64,000 bases of DNA from Chloroflexota bacterium (lineage in GTDB: Bacteria; Chloroflexota; Dehalococcoidia; Tepidiformales; Tepidiformaceae). Numbering within the stretch: the first letter of the stretch is position 1; every line of letters begins with the position of its first letter. This document shows positions 38,208 through 46,541 of this stretch, piece after piece. The stretch is taken from the NCBI GenBank assembly GCA_026702615.1, contig JAPPBY010000036.1, positions 1-64,000 of the forward strand, given 5' to 3'. The notes under the pieces were generated by a model that was not told the DNA's origin, ran no database searches, and was given only the letters and a program-made list of their open reading frames with translations. The position numbers and the translations under genes are program-made.

Positions 38208-38813
38208 ATGCCGAGAGTGAGTGAAGTCGGCGGCATGGAGGGGTTTGGCGGCGTCTACGGGCACCGCCCCGACCTCTTCAAGGGGTTCATGTTCAACTAC
38301 GGCGTGCTGTGGTCGCACAGCACCCTCGATCCCCTCCTCAAGGAGCTCATCAGGCTCTATTCGTCCAACACCAACGGATGCCGATACTGAATCCCCGCAC
38401 GTACTGCTGCGGCGCAGCAGGAAGGCATGACGGAAGAGATGATCCAGCAGGCGCTGGACTTCCGGAACTCGGATCTCCCCGAGCGCATCAAGGTCGCGCT
38501 TGAGCTGGCGGAGGACTTCATCCTCAACCACGCGAACAACGTCGATGACGCGTTCATGGACCGGCTCAAGGAGCACTACACCGAGGACCAGATCGTCGAG
38601 ATCACGATCGGCATCGGAATCTGGGACTCCGTGCACAAGTTCAACAACGTGTTCGACGTTCCGCCGCCCGTAGAGGACGGCCTGTTCGTCCTCGAGCGTC
38701 TGGCCGACGCCCCCGAGGACATGCAGCATCTCATTACGCACCTCGACGGGAACGGCAATCCCATGGATCGCTGGGAGCCGGCCGAGGCGGAAGCCGCGGG
38801 AGGCGCCTCCTAG
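38208..38813 (+). CDS. AhpD-like (carboxymuconolactone decarboxylase fold) protein with in-frame UGA, probable selenoprotein
   Basis: Predicted redox protein of the AhpD/CMD family, 201 residues if the TGA at 38388-38390 is read as selenocysteine. The frame runs uninterrupted through the TGA. Upstream it ends NTNGCRY and downstream it continues IPARTAAAQQEGMTEEMI, so TGA sits exactly where the second cysteine of the family's CxxC redox site is expected (Cys58-x-x-Sec61). The helix RTAAAQQEGMTEE is the normal continuation in the family. A hairpin at 38404-38420 could be the SECIS. AAGGAG lies seven bases before the ATG. The alternatives are a nonsense mutation or sequencing error, made less likely by two further UGA genes in the window. 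Confidence 0.82.
38404..38420 (+). promoter_or_regulatory. Candidate bacterial SECIS hairpin in the AhpD-like gene
   Basis: CTGCTGC (38404-38410) and GCAGCAG (38414-38420) form a perfect 7-bp stem with GGC loop (or 6 bp with CGGCG). The loop begins 21 bases after the UGA, within the spacing known for bacterial SECIS elements. Confidence 0.55.
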
Positions 38814-38842
38814 GCGCTTTCCGCTACCAGGTTGCACTTGCC

Positions 38843-38872
38843 GGGGCGCGCGGCGTTATCGCCGTGCGCCCC
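38843..38872. terminator. Strong hairpin between convergent genes
   Basis: A 13-bp stem (38843-38855 with 38860-38872, one G-T wobble) closes a four-base TTAT loop. It lies between the ends of the AhpD-like gene and the minus-strand histidine-kinase operon, so it can terminate both. There is no T-run on either side. The loop contains the TAA stop of the small minus-strand gene. Confidence 0.65.
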
Positions 38873-38978
38873 GCTTGCGTCCGGAGCGAGTCGTGCGACT
38901 CGAGCGGACCTTCTGCCAGGCCGCGTAGATGACGCCCACGAGCAGGCCCGCCCCGAACATGATGAAGATGTACTCCAC
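38856..38978 (-). CDS. 40-residue single-pass membrane protein
   Basis: Short gene downstream of the sensor kinase. The product starts MEYIFIMFGAGLLVGVIYAAW, one membrane helix, followed by a strongly basic tail of about 18 residues (many Arg and Lys). The GTG start at 38978 lies 14 bases after the kinase stop with GAGG eight bases upstream. Stop TAA sits in the loop of a terminator hairpin. It could modulate the kinase or another membrane protein; this is inference. Confidence 0.6.
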   Translation of the reverse strand: MEYIFIMFGAGLLVGVIYAAWQKVRSSRTTRSGRKRGARR

Positions 38979-38992
38979 GGCCTGACCCTCGC

Positions 38993-40366
38993 CTAGGCCG
39001 GCACGCGGGGCTCGCGCCCCACGAAGCGCTTCGGGAGGCGGACGGTCATGGCCGCCCCGCGGCCGTTCTCGTTACGGGCGGCGACGGTGCCGCCATGCGC
39101 CTGTACCAGATGCTTCACGATGGCGAGCCCCAGCCCCGCGCCGTCGTCCGCGCGCGAGTGCTCGGCCTTGTAGAAGCGCTCGAAGACGCGGTCGAGGTCC
39201 TGGGCGGCGATACCCGGGCCGTCATCGCACACCTCGACGGCGACGAGCGGGTCCTCGTCGCGCACGTCGATCGTGATGACGCTCCCGTCGGGGCTGAACT
39301 TGAGGGCGTTGTCGAGCAGATTGGTGACAATGCGAACGGTGGCCGTGCGGTCGGCCTCGACAGGGGGCGCGGCGCCGTCCGGCCCCTCGACGCGGACGTC
39401 GCAGGCTTCGAGCCGAGGCGCGAGGGCGGCCTGCGCCTCGGCCACGGACGAGGCCAGGTCCACGGGCTCGGGTTCGAGGTGGATCGCCCCGGACTCGATG
39501 CGGGAGAGGTCGAGCAGCTCGTTGGTGAGGAGCGCCATGCGCTCGACCTGGTTGCGGATGCGGCTGAGGAAGGCGGCCTGCTCGTCCCCTTCGAGATCGC
39601 CCAGCTCAAGCGTCTCGACGAGGGCGCCGATGGCGGCGATCGGCGTCCGCAGCTCGTGGGAGACGTTGCTGATGAAGTCGCGGCGGACATGGTCGACGCG
39701 CTGGACGTCGGAGAGGTCGACAAGGACGAGGAGGGCCGCCCAGCTTCCTCCCTGGGCGACGGGCACGGCCAGCGCGCGCAGAGGCGTACGGTCGCGGCCG
39801 AAGGGTATGACCCGAGGCTGGGGGATGCTCTCACCGGCGAGGGCTTCGCGGACGAGCGCGTCGAACTCGTAGTCGCGCACGCTCTCGATGAGGGTGCGGC
39901 CGACGACCTCGCTTTCCTCCATGCCGAGGAGGGCGAGCGCGGCGGGATTGGCGTACTGCACATCGGTGGTGGCGTCGACGGCCATGATGCCGTCGGCGGC
40001 GGCGGCGAGGGCCGCCTCCAGCCGGGCGTGCTCGGCAGTGATCGCCCGGGAGGAGGCCTCTATCTCGGTGGCCATGACGTTGAACTCGTGGGTGAGCTGA
40101 GCAGTCGGCCCGGTGGTGCGTACGGCGCGGGCGGAGAGGCTGCTACCACGGAGGGCGCGGGCCGCTTCGGCCGTCTCGCGGACGGAGAGGGCGACGGGCC
40201 GGAGCAGGATGTAGACGCTCACGAAGGCGGCGGCGCCCGCCGCTAGCACGGTGACGGCGACCCAGAGGGCATCGCCGACGGTGGCGCCGACAATGGCGGC
40301 GGCGGCGGCGGCGAGGAGCCCGGCGATCCCGCTGGCGAGGGCCGCGCGACCCGCGAGGCCGCTCAC
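38993..40366 (-). CDS. Sensor histidine kinase with PAS domain (PhoR/WalK type)
   Basis: 457 residues. Two membrane helices (about 7-30 and 34-57), a HAMP-like linker, a PAS domain (about 110-215, including LEAALAAAADGIMAVDATTDVQYANPAAL split across the fold), then HisKA with SNVSHELRTP (phospho-acceptor His near residue 238) and an HATPase with NLLDNALKFS, DDGPGI and GAGLGLAIVKHLV. The helices leave almost no periplasmic loop, so the input is probably membrane or cytoplasmic. The GTG start lies nine bases after the stop of the response regulator gene. Confidence 0.93.
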   Translation of the reverse strand: MSGLAGRAALASGIAGLLAAAAAAIVGATVGDALWVAVTVLAAGAAAFVSVYILLRPVALSVRETAEAARALRGSSLSARAVRTTGPTAQLTHEFNVMATEIEASSRAITAEHARLEAALAAAADGIMAVDATTDVQYANPAALALLGMEESEVVGRTLIESVRDYEFDALVREALAGESIPQPRVIPFGRDRTPLRALAVPVAQGGSWAALLVLVDLSDVQRVDHVRRDFISNVSHELRTPIAAIGALVETLELGDLEGDEQAAFLSRIRNQVERMALLTNELLDLSRIESGAIHLEPEPVDLASSVAEAQAALAPRLEACDVRVEGPDGAAPPVEADRTATVRIVTNLLDNALKFSPDGSVITIDVRDEDPLVAVEVCDDGPGIAAQDLDRVFERFYKAEHSRADDGAGLGLAIVKHLVQAHGGTVAARNENGRGAAMTVRLPKRFVGREPRVPA

Positions 40367-40375
40367 GGGCCTACC

Positions 40376-41107
40376 CTAGCCTTCGAAGAGGTACCCGCTT
40401 CCACGAACGGTGCGGATGCGCTCGGGATTGGCCGCATCGGGCTCAATCTTCTGGCGAAGCCAGCGCATGTGAACGTCCACCGTTCGCGCGTCACCATTGA
40501 AGTCGTGCTCCCAGACCGACTCGAGGATGTGCTCGCGGGAGAGCACCTGGCCGGGATTTCGCAACAAGAATAGCAAGAGCTCGAACTCCCGCGGCTTCAG
40601 ACGCAACAGTTCGCCGTCGCGGCGCACCTCGCGGCGCACCGCGTTCACCACGAGATCGCCCGACTCGACGATGTCTTCGTCGGGAGGCGTGGGCTGGCGG
40701 GTGGGGGCGCGACGGAGGAGGGCGCGAACGCGGGCGAGGAGCTCACGCATGCCGAATGGTTTGGGGAGGTAGTCGTCGGCGCCGGTGTCGAGGCCGGCGA
40801 CGCGGTCGCCTTCCCCACCGAGCGCGGTCACCATGATGATCGGCACCTGGGTGTCGCGCCGCAGGGCGCGGCAGACGCCCATGCCGTCGACGCCGGGGAG
40901 CATGAGGTCGAGGACGATGACGTCGGGGTCGTGGTCGCGGGCCATGCGCAGGCCGTCGTCGCCACGGTCGGCGGTGAGCACGTCGTAGCCTTCACGGCGA
41001 AGGTGGTGCGCCATCGAGAGGAGGAGGGCTTCCTCGTCCTCGACGACGAGCACGGTGGCCGTCGTGGCAGGCGCCGCAGTCATTCCGCTTTCAGACTCTT
41101 CCGACAT
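40376..41107 (-). CDS. OmpR/PhoB family response regulator
   Basis: 243 residues: a receiver domain (VLVVEDEEALLL, phosphorylated Asp in VIVLDLMLPGVDG, Lys in YLPKPFG) and a winged-helix DNA-binding domain (LKPREFELLLFLLRNPGQV, VDVHMRWLRQKIE, IRTVRGSGYLFEG). It is the partner of the downstream histidine kinase. ATG 41107 is used; ATG 41083 is an alternative that removes an eight-residue poorly conserved lead. The longer open frame to 42028 is in shadow of the phosphotransferase gene. Confidence 0.93.
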   Translation of the reverse strand: MSEESESGMTAAPATTATVLVVEDEEALLLSMAHHLRREGYDVLTADRGDDGLRMARDHDPDVIVLDLMLPGVDGMGVCRALRRDTQVPIIMVTALGGEGDRVAGLDTGADDYLPKPFGMRELLARVRALLRRAPTRQPTPPDEDIVESGDLVVNAVRREVRRDGELLRLKPREFELLLFLLRNPGQVLSREHILESVWEHDFNGDARTVDVHMRWLRQKIEPDAANPERIRTVRGSGYLFEG

Positions 41108-41154
41108 TGTGTCAACAGCGCGCGATCGGCGGTCTCCCGCGATCGTCGCACAGG

Positions 41155-42015
41155 CTAGCGTCTCGTGCCGAGGCGCCGGCGGGCGTGGGCGATGAGCTGC
41201 TCGACATCCTCCACCGGGTCGGGAATATCCGCGTCGGGCGGGCTGATGGCGCGCACGATGGCCAGGTGTTCGATGGCGCGCACGATGACCCAGCGCCACA
41301 TCAGGGGGATATCGACCGGCGCCACCAGCTGGTATCCCCGCAGGTAGACGAAGGCCGCCAGCGGCCGGAACAGGCGTGTGATCACCCGCATGGCGGGGCT
41401 CGGATCGAGCGGCTCTCCCAGCCGTAGCAGCGCCACGGAGCGGGCGACATCCGACTCCAGGGGTCCGGCCGCGCAAAAGCCCCAGTCGATGACGACCCGG
41501 CGCCCTCCTGGCTCCAGCAGGATGTTCCCGGGGTGGAAGTCGCTGTGACAGAAGCGGTCGCCACCTTCGAGTTCGGCGAGCGTTTCTTCGGCGATGGCGG
41601 TCAGGTGCGGGGGAACCTCGACGTTCGCGATCCACTCGCGAACGCGCTCGTGCACGGTCGCCAGACCATCGGGGGCAGGGAGCGCGTTCAGCTGCGCGTG
41701 GATCTTGCCCGTCTCCCAGGCCTCTCGGGTCATGAACCAGGGCTTTCGGCCGACCAGGTCGAGCAGGTTCTCGCCGTTGATTCGCTCCATGACCGTGCCC
41801 TCGCGGCCGGCCACGCGCAGCGGCTCGCCGATGCGGGGGGCGGGGATGCCTCCGGCAATGGCGGCAGGGATGGCGATACGCTCCGGCTCGACGTTGCGCT
41901 CGTGCCCCTCGCGGAAGAGGCGCAGAGCCCGACCGTCCTCCCACGCGAAGATCTCGGCCTCGTAGCCCTCGCCGAGCTTCTCGAGGGTTTCGAGGTCGAT
42001 GTCCAGGCTGTCCAT
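41155..42015 (-). CDS. Phosphotransferase family protein (APH fold)
   Basis: 286-residue aminoglycoside-phosphotransferase/choline-kinase-like protein. The catalytic loop HSDFHPGNILL and metal-binding VIDWGFCAAG are both intact; the N-lobe Lys is replaced or shifted in the GEGYEAEIFAWEDGRALRLF region. Substrate unknown and no resistance phenotype can be inferred. The gene starts two bases after the cca stop codon and precedes the response regulator by 47 bases. Confidence 0.87.
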   Translation of the reverse strand: MDSLDIDLETLEKLGEGYEAEIFAWEDGRALRLFREGHERNVEPERIAIPAAIAGGIPAPRIGEPLRVAGREGTVMERINGENLLDLVGRKPWFMTREAWETGKIHAQLNALPAPDGLATVHERVREWIANVEVPPHLTAIAEETLAELEGGDRFCHSDFHPGNILLEPGGRRVVIDWGFCAAGPLESDVARSVALLRLGEPLDPSPAMRVITRLFRPLAAFVYLRGYQLVAPVDIPLMWRWVIVRAIEHLAIVRAISPPDADIPDPVEDVEQLIAHARRRLGTRR

Positions 42016-42017
42016 CG

Positions 42018-43400
42018 TCAGGACCCATCCTCGGTGTCGGCGAGAAGCGCCGCCGTGCCGCCCATACGGCGCGCGATGCGGGCCGCTTCTTCCTTGTCGC
42101 CGGGAGCCAGCTCGCCGTCGAGCACGAGGGTGCTGAGGCGCTCCTTGATGCGCGCGATCCAGGGCCCCGGTTCGCGGTCCAGCAGGGCCATCAGCTCGCG
42201 GCCATCGAGCGGGCTCTCGGCACGGAGCATGGCCGCCTCCTCGGCCTCGACGCGCTCGCAGGCGGCCTCCAGGCGGTCGTGGTACTCGTTGTCGTCGTAT
42301 GCGTGGCTGGCGTTGTCGGCGCGCTTGAGGGCGAGGAGATCGCGCCAGTGCCCGTCGAGGCGGCGCATGAAGCGGCGCACCAGGCGCCCGTCGTCGGGGT
42401 CGGGGCGGTCCATGTGGCGCCGCACGAGCAGGGAGAGCAGGGCGCTTTCGCGCTTGCCGAGGCGCAGCCGCTCGGCGAGCGCGTCAGTCATCTCGGCGCC
42501 CACGATCTCGTGGCGGTAGAACCCCCACTCGCCGTTCTTCTTGACATGCCGGACGGGGGGCTTGCCGAGGTCGTGCAGGAGCGCCGCCCAGCGGCGGAGC
42601 GAGAGGCTCTCGGGGTCCGTGGCGATGGCTTCGACGGTGGCGGTCGTGTGGCCCCAGACATCGAACTTGTGGAAGCGGTTCTGGTCGCAGCCGGGCATGG
42701 CGACGAACTCGGGCAGGATGTGGGGAAGGGCGCCGATCTCGCGCAGGGCCTCCAGCCCCTCCGCGGGATGCTTGCCGCACAACAGCCGCTCAATTTCGGC
42801 GGTCACGCGCTCCTGCGAGAGGGTCTCCAGTAGCTCGACGGTGGCGACCATGGCGGCCTTCGTCTCCTCTTCGATGGTGAACCCGAGCTGGCTGACGAAA
42901 CGCACGCCGCGGAGGATGCGGAGGGGGTCTTCGGCGAAGCGCATTCGGGGATCGCCGGGCGCGCGGAGCAGTCGCCGTTCGATGTCGTCGCGCCCGGCGA
43001 AGGGGTCGCGCAACTCGCCGGTGGCGGTGTTCCGGGCGATGGCGTTCACGGTGAAGTCGCGGCGGGCGAGGTCCTCGTCGATCGAGCTGCCGAAGGTGAC
43101 GTCGGGCCAACGGCTACCCGCGGTGTAGCTGTCCCCGCGGAAGGTCGTGATCTCGGCCATGCCCTCCTGGAGCAGCACGCCCGTCGTGCCGAAGCGCTGC
43201 CCGATGGTGGCGACGGTCGCGCCCAGGGCACGGCCGATACGCTCGGTCTCGTCGGGGAGGGCACTGGTCGCGTAGTCGGCGTCGCCCCGGTCCTTCGCGG
43301 GTACCCCGCGAAACTCGTCGCGCACGAACCCGCCGGCCAGCCACAGCTCGTGTCCGGCCTCGGCGAATGCCGCGATCAAAGCCTCACGCGTGGGAGTCAT
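42018..43400 (-). CDS. cca: CCA tRNA nucleotidyltransferase / poly(A) polymerase family with HD domain
   Basis: 460-residue class II nucleotidyltransferase. The N-terminal catalytic part has LWLAGGFVRDEFRG and DADYATSALP (metal Asp residues), RRDFTVNAIARN, DPRMRFAEDPLRILRGVRF, and the later HD-type segment LLHDLGKPPV. It builds or repairs the tRNA CCA end; a poly(A) polymerase role is an alternative. ATG 43400 is preferred because TACAAT ends six bases upstream (leaderless). First gene of a long operon with the phosphotransferase and two-component genes. Confidence 0.92.
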   Translation of the reverse strand: MTPTREALIAAFAEAGHELWLAGGFVRDEFRGVPAKDRGDADYATSALPDETERIGRALGATVATIGQRFGTTGVLLQEGMAEITTFRGDSYTAGSRWPDVTFGSSIDEDLARRDFTVNAIARNTATGELRDPFAGRDDIERRLLRAPGDPRMRFAEDPLRILRGVRFVSQLGFTIEEETKAAMVATVELLETLSQERVTAEIERLLCGKHPAEGLEALREIGALPHILPEFVAMPGCDQNRFHKFDVWGHTTATVEAIATDPESLSLRRWAALLHDLGKPPVRHVKKNGEWGFYRHEIVGAEMTDALAERLRLGKRESALLSLLVRRHMDRPDPDDGRLVRRFMRRLDGHWRDLLALKRADNASHAYDDNEYHDRLEAACERVEAEEAAMLRAESPLDGRELMALLDREPGPWIARIKERLSTLVLDGELAPGDKEEAARIARRMGGTAALLADTEDGS

Positions 43401-43459
43401 GTCTCGATTGTAGAAGAGGCTTGCCACCAGAAGGGTGAAAGGGCCGTGAGGATGGTCCG

Positions 43460-43957
43460 TCAGGGACTTGCAAGCTCGGGGCTGTCCTCGACAACGAGGG
43501 TGTAGAACATGCCCCCCTCGTAGTGGCCTGCGATGTCGCAGTAGAGAACGTAGCGGCCGGCGGGCAGGCTGAAGGTGCGGCCCCCGGACCCGCCGGGCAG
43601 GACGGTCTCGACCGTCCCCACGAGCTCCCCGGCCGCCTCCAGGTCGACGCGTCCATTCGACAGGGGCAGGTCGGCGCCTTCCATGTCTGTGCGGACGACG
43701 ACGAAGCTGTGGCGGACGCCGTCGGCGTTCGAGAGCTCGAAGCGGAGGTCACCGCTGGGCACGGCGGGCAGGTCGCCTCCCTCCGACGAACCGAGCCGCC
43801 ACGCGCCCACGACCTGCACGTTGCCTTCGGCGTCGATGACGCGCAGGTCGCCGTGCGAATGGGAGTGCGCGTGGAACCCCACGATCGCGACCGTCAGGCC
43901 GATCGCGAGCACGAGCCCCACGAACACGAACTGCCGGCGGGTCAGGTTCAACGGCAT
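43460..43957 (-). CDS. Membrane-anchored cupredoxin-like copper protein
   Basis: 165 residues with an N-terminal membrane segment (about 9-28) followed by a His-rich HAHSHSHGD. The C-terminal half has a cupredoxin fold with a likely type 1 copper site: His in GVRHSFVVVRTD and the C-x4-H-x4-M loop CDIAGHYEGGM. Such proteins shuttle electrons outside the membrane. TACCAT ends six bases before the ATG at 43957. It is a stand-alone gene between cca and the MazEF-like pair. Confidence 0.85.
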   Translation of the reverse strand: MPLNLTRRQFVFVGLVLAIGLTVAIVGFHAHSHSHGDLRVIDAEGNVQVVGAWRLGSSEGGDLPAVPSGDLRFELSNADGVRHSFVVVRTDMEGADLPLSNGRVDLEAAGELVGTVETVLPGGSGGRTFSLPAGRYVLYCDIAGHYEGGMFYTLVVEDSPELASP

Positions 43958-44058
43958 GGGTCCATGGTAGCGCGAGCCGCCAGGGCAGGGCAGCCTGTGT
44001 CGGGGAAGGCCAGGTGCCCTCGGCCGTACCCTGTCCGACCCAAGGTGCTTCCACATTT

Positions 44059-44075
44059 GCTACCTGTGGTAGCAT
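44059..44075 (+). promoter_or_regulatory. Palindromic operator overlapping the toxin-antitoxin promoter
   Basis: GCTACC-TGT-GGTAGC is a perfect inverted repeat (44059-44073) that overlaps the -10 box TAGCAT (44070-44075), itself seven bases before the antitoxin ATG. It is the probable binding site for the ribbon-helix-helix antitoxin and would block transcription initiation. Confidence 0.65.
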
Positions 44076-44082
44076 TTCAGGT

Positions 44083-44316
44083 ATGAAGCTGAGCATCAGC
44101 CTGCCCGACAAGGACATCGAGTTCATTGACCGGCAGATCGCCGACCACGGCGAGCCTTCGCGTTCGGCCGTCATTCGGAAGGCGTTGCGACGCCTCCGCT
44201 CCGAAGACCTCAAGCGACAGTACGCTCAGCTCTGGGCCGATTGGGATGACGAAGACGATGTGTGGGATGTGACAGTCGGCGATGGCATTGAAGACGAGTC
44301 CGATGTGGCGTGGTGA
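44083..44316 (+). CDS. Ribbon-helix-helix antitoxin (MazE/CopG-like)
   Basis: 77-residue antitoxin. The N-terminus is a ribbon-helix-helix DNA-binding unit (MKLSISLPDKDIEFIDRQI, then EPSRSAVIRKALRRL), and the acidic C-terminus (WADWDDEDDVWDV) is the likely toxin-binding tail. ATG 44083 is preceded by the palindrome and TAGCAT box, predicting a leaderless, autoregulated mRNA. It overlaps the mazF-like gene by 14 bases. Confidence 0.88.
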   Translation: MKLSISLPDKDIEFIDRQIADHGEPSRSAVIRKALRRLRSEDLKRQYAQLWADWDDEDDVWDVTVGDGIEDESDVAW

Positions 44317-44650
44317 CATCGTCTGGGCCGACCTCGACCCGGTGCGCGAATACGAGGCAGCCAAGCGGCGCCCTGCGGTAGTCGTCAGCGGCGACGAGTC
44401 CAACAGCACTGTCGAACGTCTCGGCCGAGGCCTCGTAACGGTCGTGCCGCTGACCAGCCGCGTCGACCGAGGCGTCGATGTCCACGTTCTCCTCCCCATG
44501 CAGAGCACGGGGCTCCGCGTCCCCTCCGCCGCCCAGGTCGAGCAGATTCGGGCGATCTCCATCAACCGCCTGGGCGCAACCATCGGCCAGGTTCCCCCGG
44601 ACCTGATGGCCGACATCGACGAAGCGATCCGCCTCCACCTCGACCTCTAG
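44303..44650 (+). CDS. mazF: MazF-like endoribonuclease toxin
   Basis: 115-residue PemK/MazF toxin, an mRNA interferase. Starts MWRGDIVWADLDPVREYEAAK with the RGDIxWxxLDP family motif, has RPAVVVSGDESN and VTVVPLTSR, and a SAAQVEQIRAI segment matching the usual DQ..ti. ATG 44303 lies inside the antitoxin end; the open frame begins slightly earlier. Forms a two-gene module with the antitoxin. Confidence 0.9.
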   Translation: MWRGDIVWADLDPVREYEAAKRRPAVVVSGDESNSTVERLGRGLVTVVPLTSRVDRGVDVHVLLPMQSTGLRVPSAAQVEQIRAISINRLGATIGQVPPDLMADIDEAIRLHLDL

Positions 44651-44665
44651 CGTATCGTGCCGGCC

Positions 44666-45637
44666 ATGGCACGAATGAAGTTTGGCGTGGTTCTTCCCAT
44701 GATCGGGTCGCTGGCGAGCACCGAGGCGATCGATGCCGTGTGCGACAAGGCCGAGGAGGTCGGGATCGACTCGATCTGGGTGATCGACCACATCCTCCTG
44801 CCCTACAGCATCGGCGCGAAGTACCCGTACAACCTCACGGGGGAGTGGGCGGCGGGGCAGGGGCCGTGGTGGGACGCCTTCTCGGTCATGTCGTACGCGG
44901 CGGCGCGAACGAGCACGGTCGAGCTGGGGAGCTGCGTCATCATCCTGCCGTACCGGCACCCGGTTCATACGGCCAAAATCGTGGCGACGATCGACCAGCT
45001 CTCCCGCGGGCGTGTGCAGTTCGGCATCGGCGTGGGCTGGATGAAGGACGAGTTCGACAACCTCCAGCTGGACTCGTTCCACCACCGGGGCGCGCTGGTG
45101 AACGAGCAGATCGAAGTGTTCAAGGAAGTCTGGGCGAACGACCCGGCGTCTTTCGACGGGGGCTACTACCGCTTCAACGAAGTGAGCGTCACGCCGAAGC
45201 CCTACCAGAGCCCGCATCCGCCCCTGCTCGTTGGCGGCAACACCAACGCCGCCCTCGAGCGCACAGCCGCGCTGTGTGACGGCTGGCTGGGGATCAGCTT
45301 GCGGCCCCAGCAGCTCGCCGAGCACCGCTCGCGGCTGCTCCAGCGCTGCGAAGCGCACGACCGCGACGGGAGCGACATGCCCATCGCGATGCTGCACGGC
45401 ATCAACCTCACGGACGACCCCGACCACCGCGCCACGCTCGCCGACCACGAGCGAGCCCAGAGCGTGACGGGCACCACCGAGCAGGTCGTGGAGGAGCTGC
45501 GGGAGTTCGAGGAGGCGGGGCTGACGCACATCATCGCCTCGGCCCGGCGTTTCGGGCGCCCCGGGGGCGGTCTGCAAGCGGTTCTGGACGGCCTGGACAC
45601 ACTCGCGCACGACATCATGCCGGCGGTCCGCAGCTAG
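44666..45637 (+). CDS. LLM class F420-dependent oxidoreductase
   Basis: 323-residue luciferase-like TIM barrel resembling the F420-dependent TIGR03619 group. Typical elements are MKFGVVLPMIG, DSIWVIDHILLPY, ELGSCVIILPYRHPVHTAK, SRGRVQFGIGVGWMKDEF and HPPLLVGGNTNAALER. ATG 44666 is used rather than GTG 44657, because TATCGT ends seven bases upstream of it. Cofactor F420 is plausible since cofC is in the window, but FMN cannot be excluded. Confidence 0.88.
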   Translation: MARMKFGVVLPMIGSLASTEAIDAVCDKAEEVGIDSIWVIDHILLPYSIGAKYPYNLTGEWAAGQGPWWDAFSVMSYAAARTSTVELGSCVIILPYRHPVHTAKIVATIDQLSRGRVQFGIGVGWMKDEFDNLQLDSFHHRGALVNEQIEVFKEVWANDPASFDGGYYRFNEVSVTPKPYQSPHPPLLVGGNTNAALERTAALCDGWLGISLRPQQLAEHRSRLLQRCEAHDRDGSDMPIAMLHGINLTDDPDHRATLADHERAQSVTGTTEQVVEELREFEEAGLTHIIASARRFGRPGGGLQAVLDGLDTLAHDIMPAVRS

Positions 45638-45647
45638 GCCCTCCCGG

Positions 45648-46481
45648 CTAGATGGGGTGGGCGGTGAGGAACTGGACGCCCCGGGCGAGGACCTCGCCGG
45701 TGAAGACGGCGCCCATGCAGATGTAGAGGAGGCCGGTGGCGCTCTGCATGGAGCGAATCTGGGCGGTGCGGAGGGCGAGCACCGCAAGGACGAGGGCGAA
45801 GGCAAGCCCCACGCCGATGCGGAACCAGAAGAGCGGGTTGGCGAGCAGACCACCCTCGACTGGGTTGGCCGGGGTTGGGGTGATGCGCTCCGGAACGGCG
45901 GCGTTGACGACGAGCAGCAAGACCTGCACGGCGATGGTCACGATCAGGATCCAGGCGAGCTCGCGCATCGGGCGCGCGGGGAGGGTGCCCTCAGTCAGGT
46001 ACCAGTGGCCCCAGGTCATCGAGGTGGAGACGGCCCCCATCGCGAGCGTGCCGGCGAGGAGCGCAAGGAGGACGCCGGCGTAGCCCCAGACCGGGGGCGA
46101 GAGCATCCCGGCGAGGAAGGCGACGCAGATCACCCCGACGACGGAGCCTCCGATGGCGACGATGCGTCCGATGGGGTCCCAGCCCATGAAGACCATGAAG
46201 GCATAGAAGGCGGCTGTCCCCGTCACGACGAGCAGGATATCCTGCATCGGGGCGAACCAGCCGGTGTCGATCAGGTAGCCGTCGACGTCGGGTCCGACGT
46301 TGACGGAGACGGCGAGCCAGTAGGCGAGTCCGGCGACGATGGCGGCGAGGCCGGACATGGTCAGGACGAAACCGCGCGTGACGCCCCCGCGGAGGTCGGC
46401 GGCGAGCGTGACCCAGAGGCTGCCGATCGCCAGCTCGATGAGGATGATGAGCAGGGTGTAGGGGAGCGCCTCGGCGTTCAC
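45648..46481 (-). CDS. Polytopic membrane protein of unknown function
   Basis: 277 residues with about eight hydrophobic segments spread evenly through the protein. I cannot assign it to a family with certainty. A conserved-looking TWGHWYLTEGTLPARPMRELAW stretch in the middle contains His and charged residues between helices. The start is GTG 46481, with TACACT ending seven bases upstream (leaderless), not the longer frame to 46610. Convergent with the LLM gene. Confidence 0.75.
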   Translation of the reverse strand: MNAEALPYTLLIILIELAIGSLWVTLAADLRGGVTRGFVLTMSGLAAIVAGLAYWLAVSVNVGPDVDGYLIDTGWFAPMQDILLVVTGTAAFYAFMVFMGWDPIGRIVAIGGSVVGVICVAFLAGMLSPPVWGYAGVLLALLAGTLAMGAVSTSMTWGHWYLTEGTLPARPMRELAWILIVTIAVQVLLLVVNAAVPERITPTPANPVEGGLLANPLFWFRIGVGLAFALVLAVLALRTAQIRSMQSATGLLYICMGAVFTGEVLARGVQFLTAHPI

Positions 46482-46541
46482 GGCAGCGAGTGTAGCAGCG
46501 CGTCCACTTGGGGCCTGCGCGAGCCTGGAGATGGGGCGAGG

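Noticed and set aside
38208-38390. Reading the AhpD-like locus as a pseudogene truncated at residue 60
   Set aside because: The frame stays open and family-like after the TGA, the stop replaces exactly the redox residue, and two more UGA genes of known selenoprotein families are in the same window.
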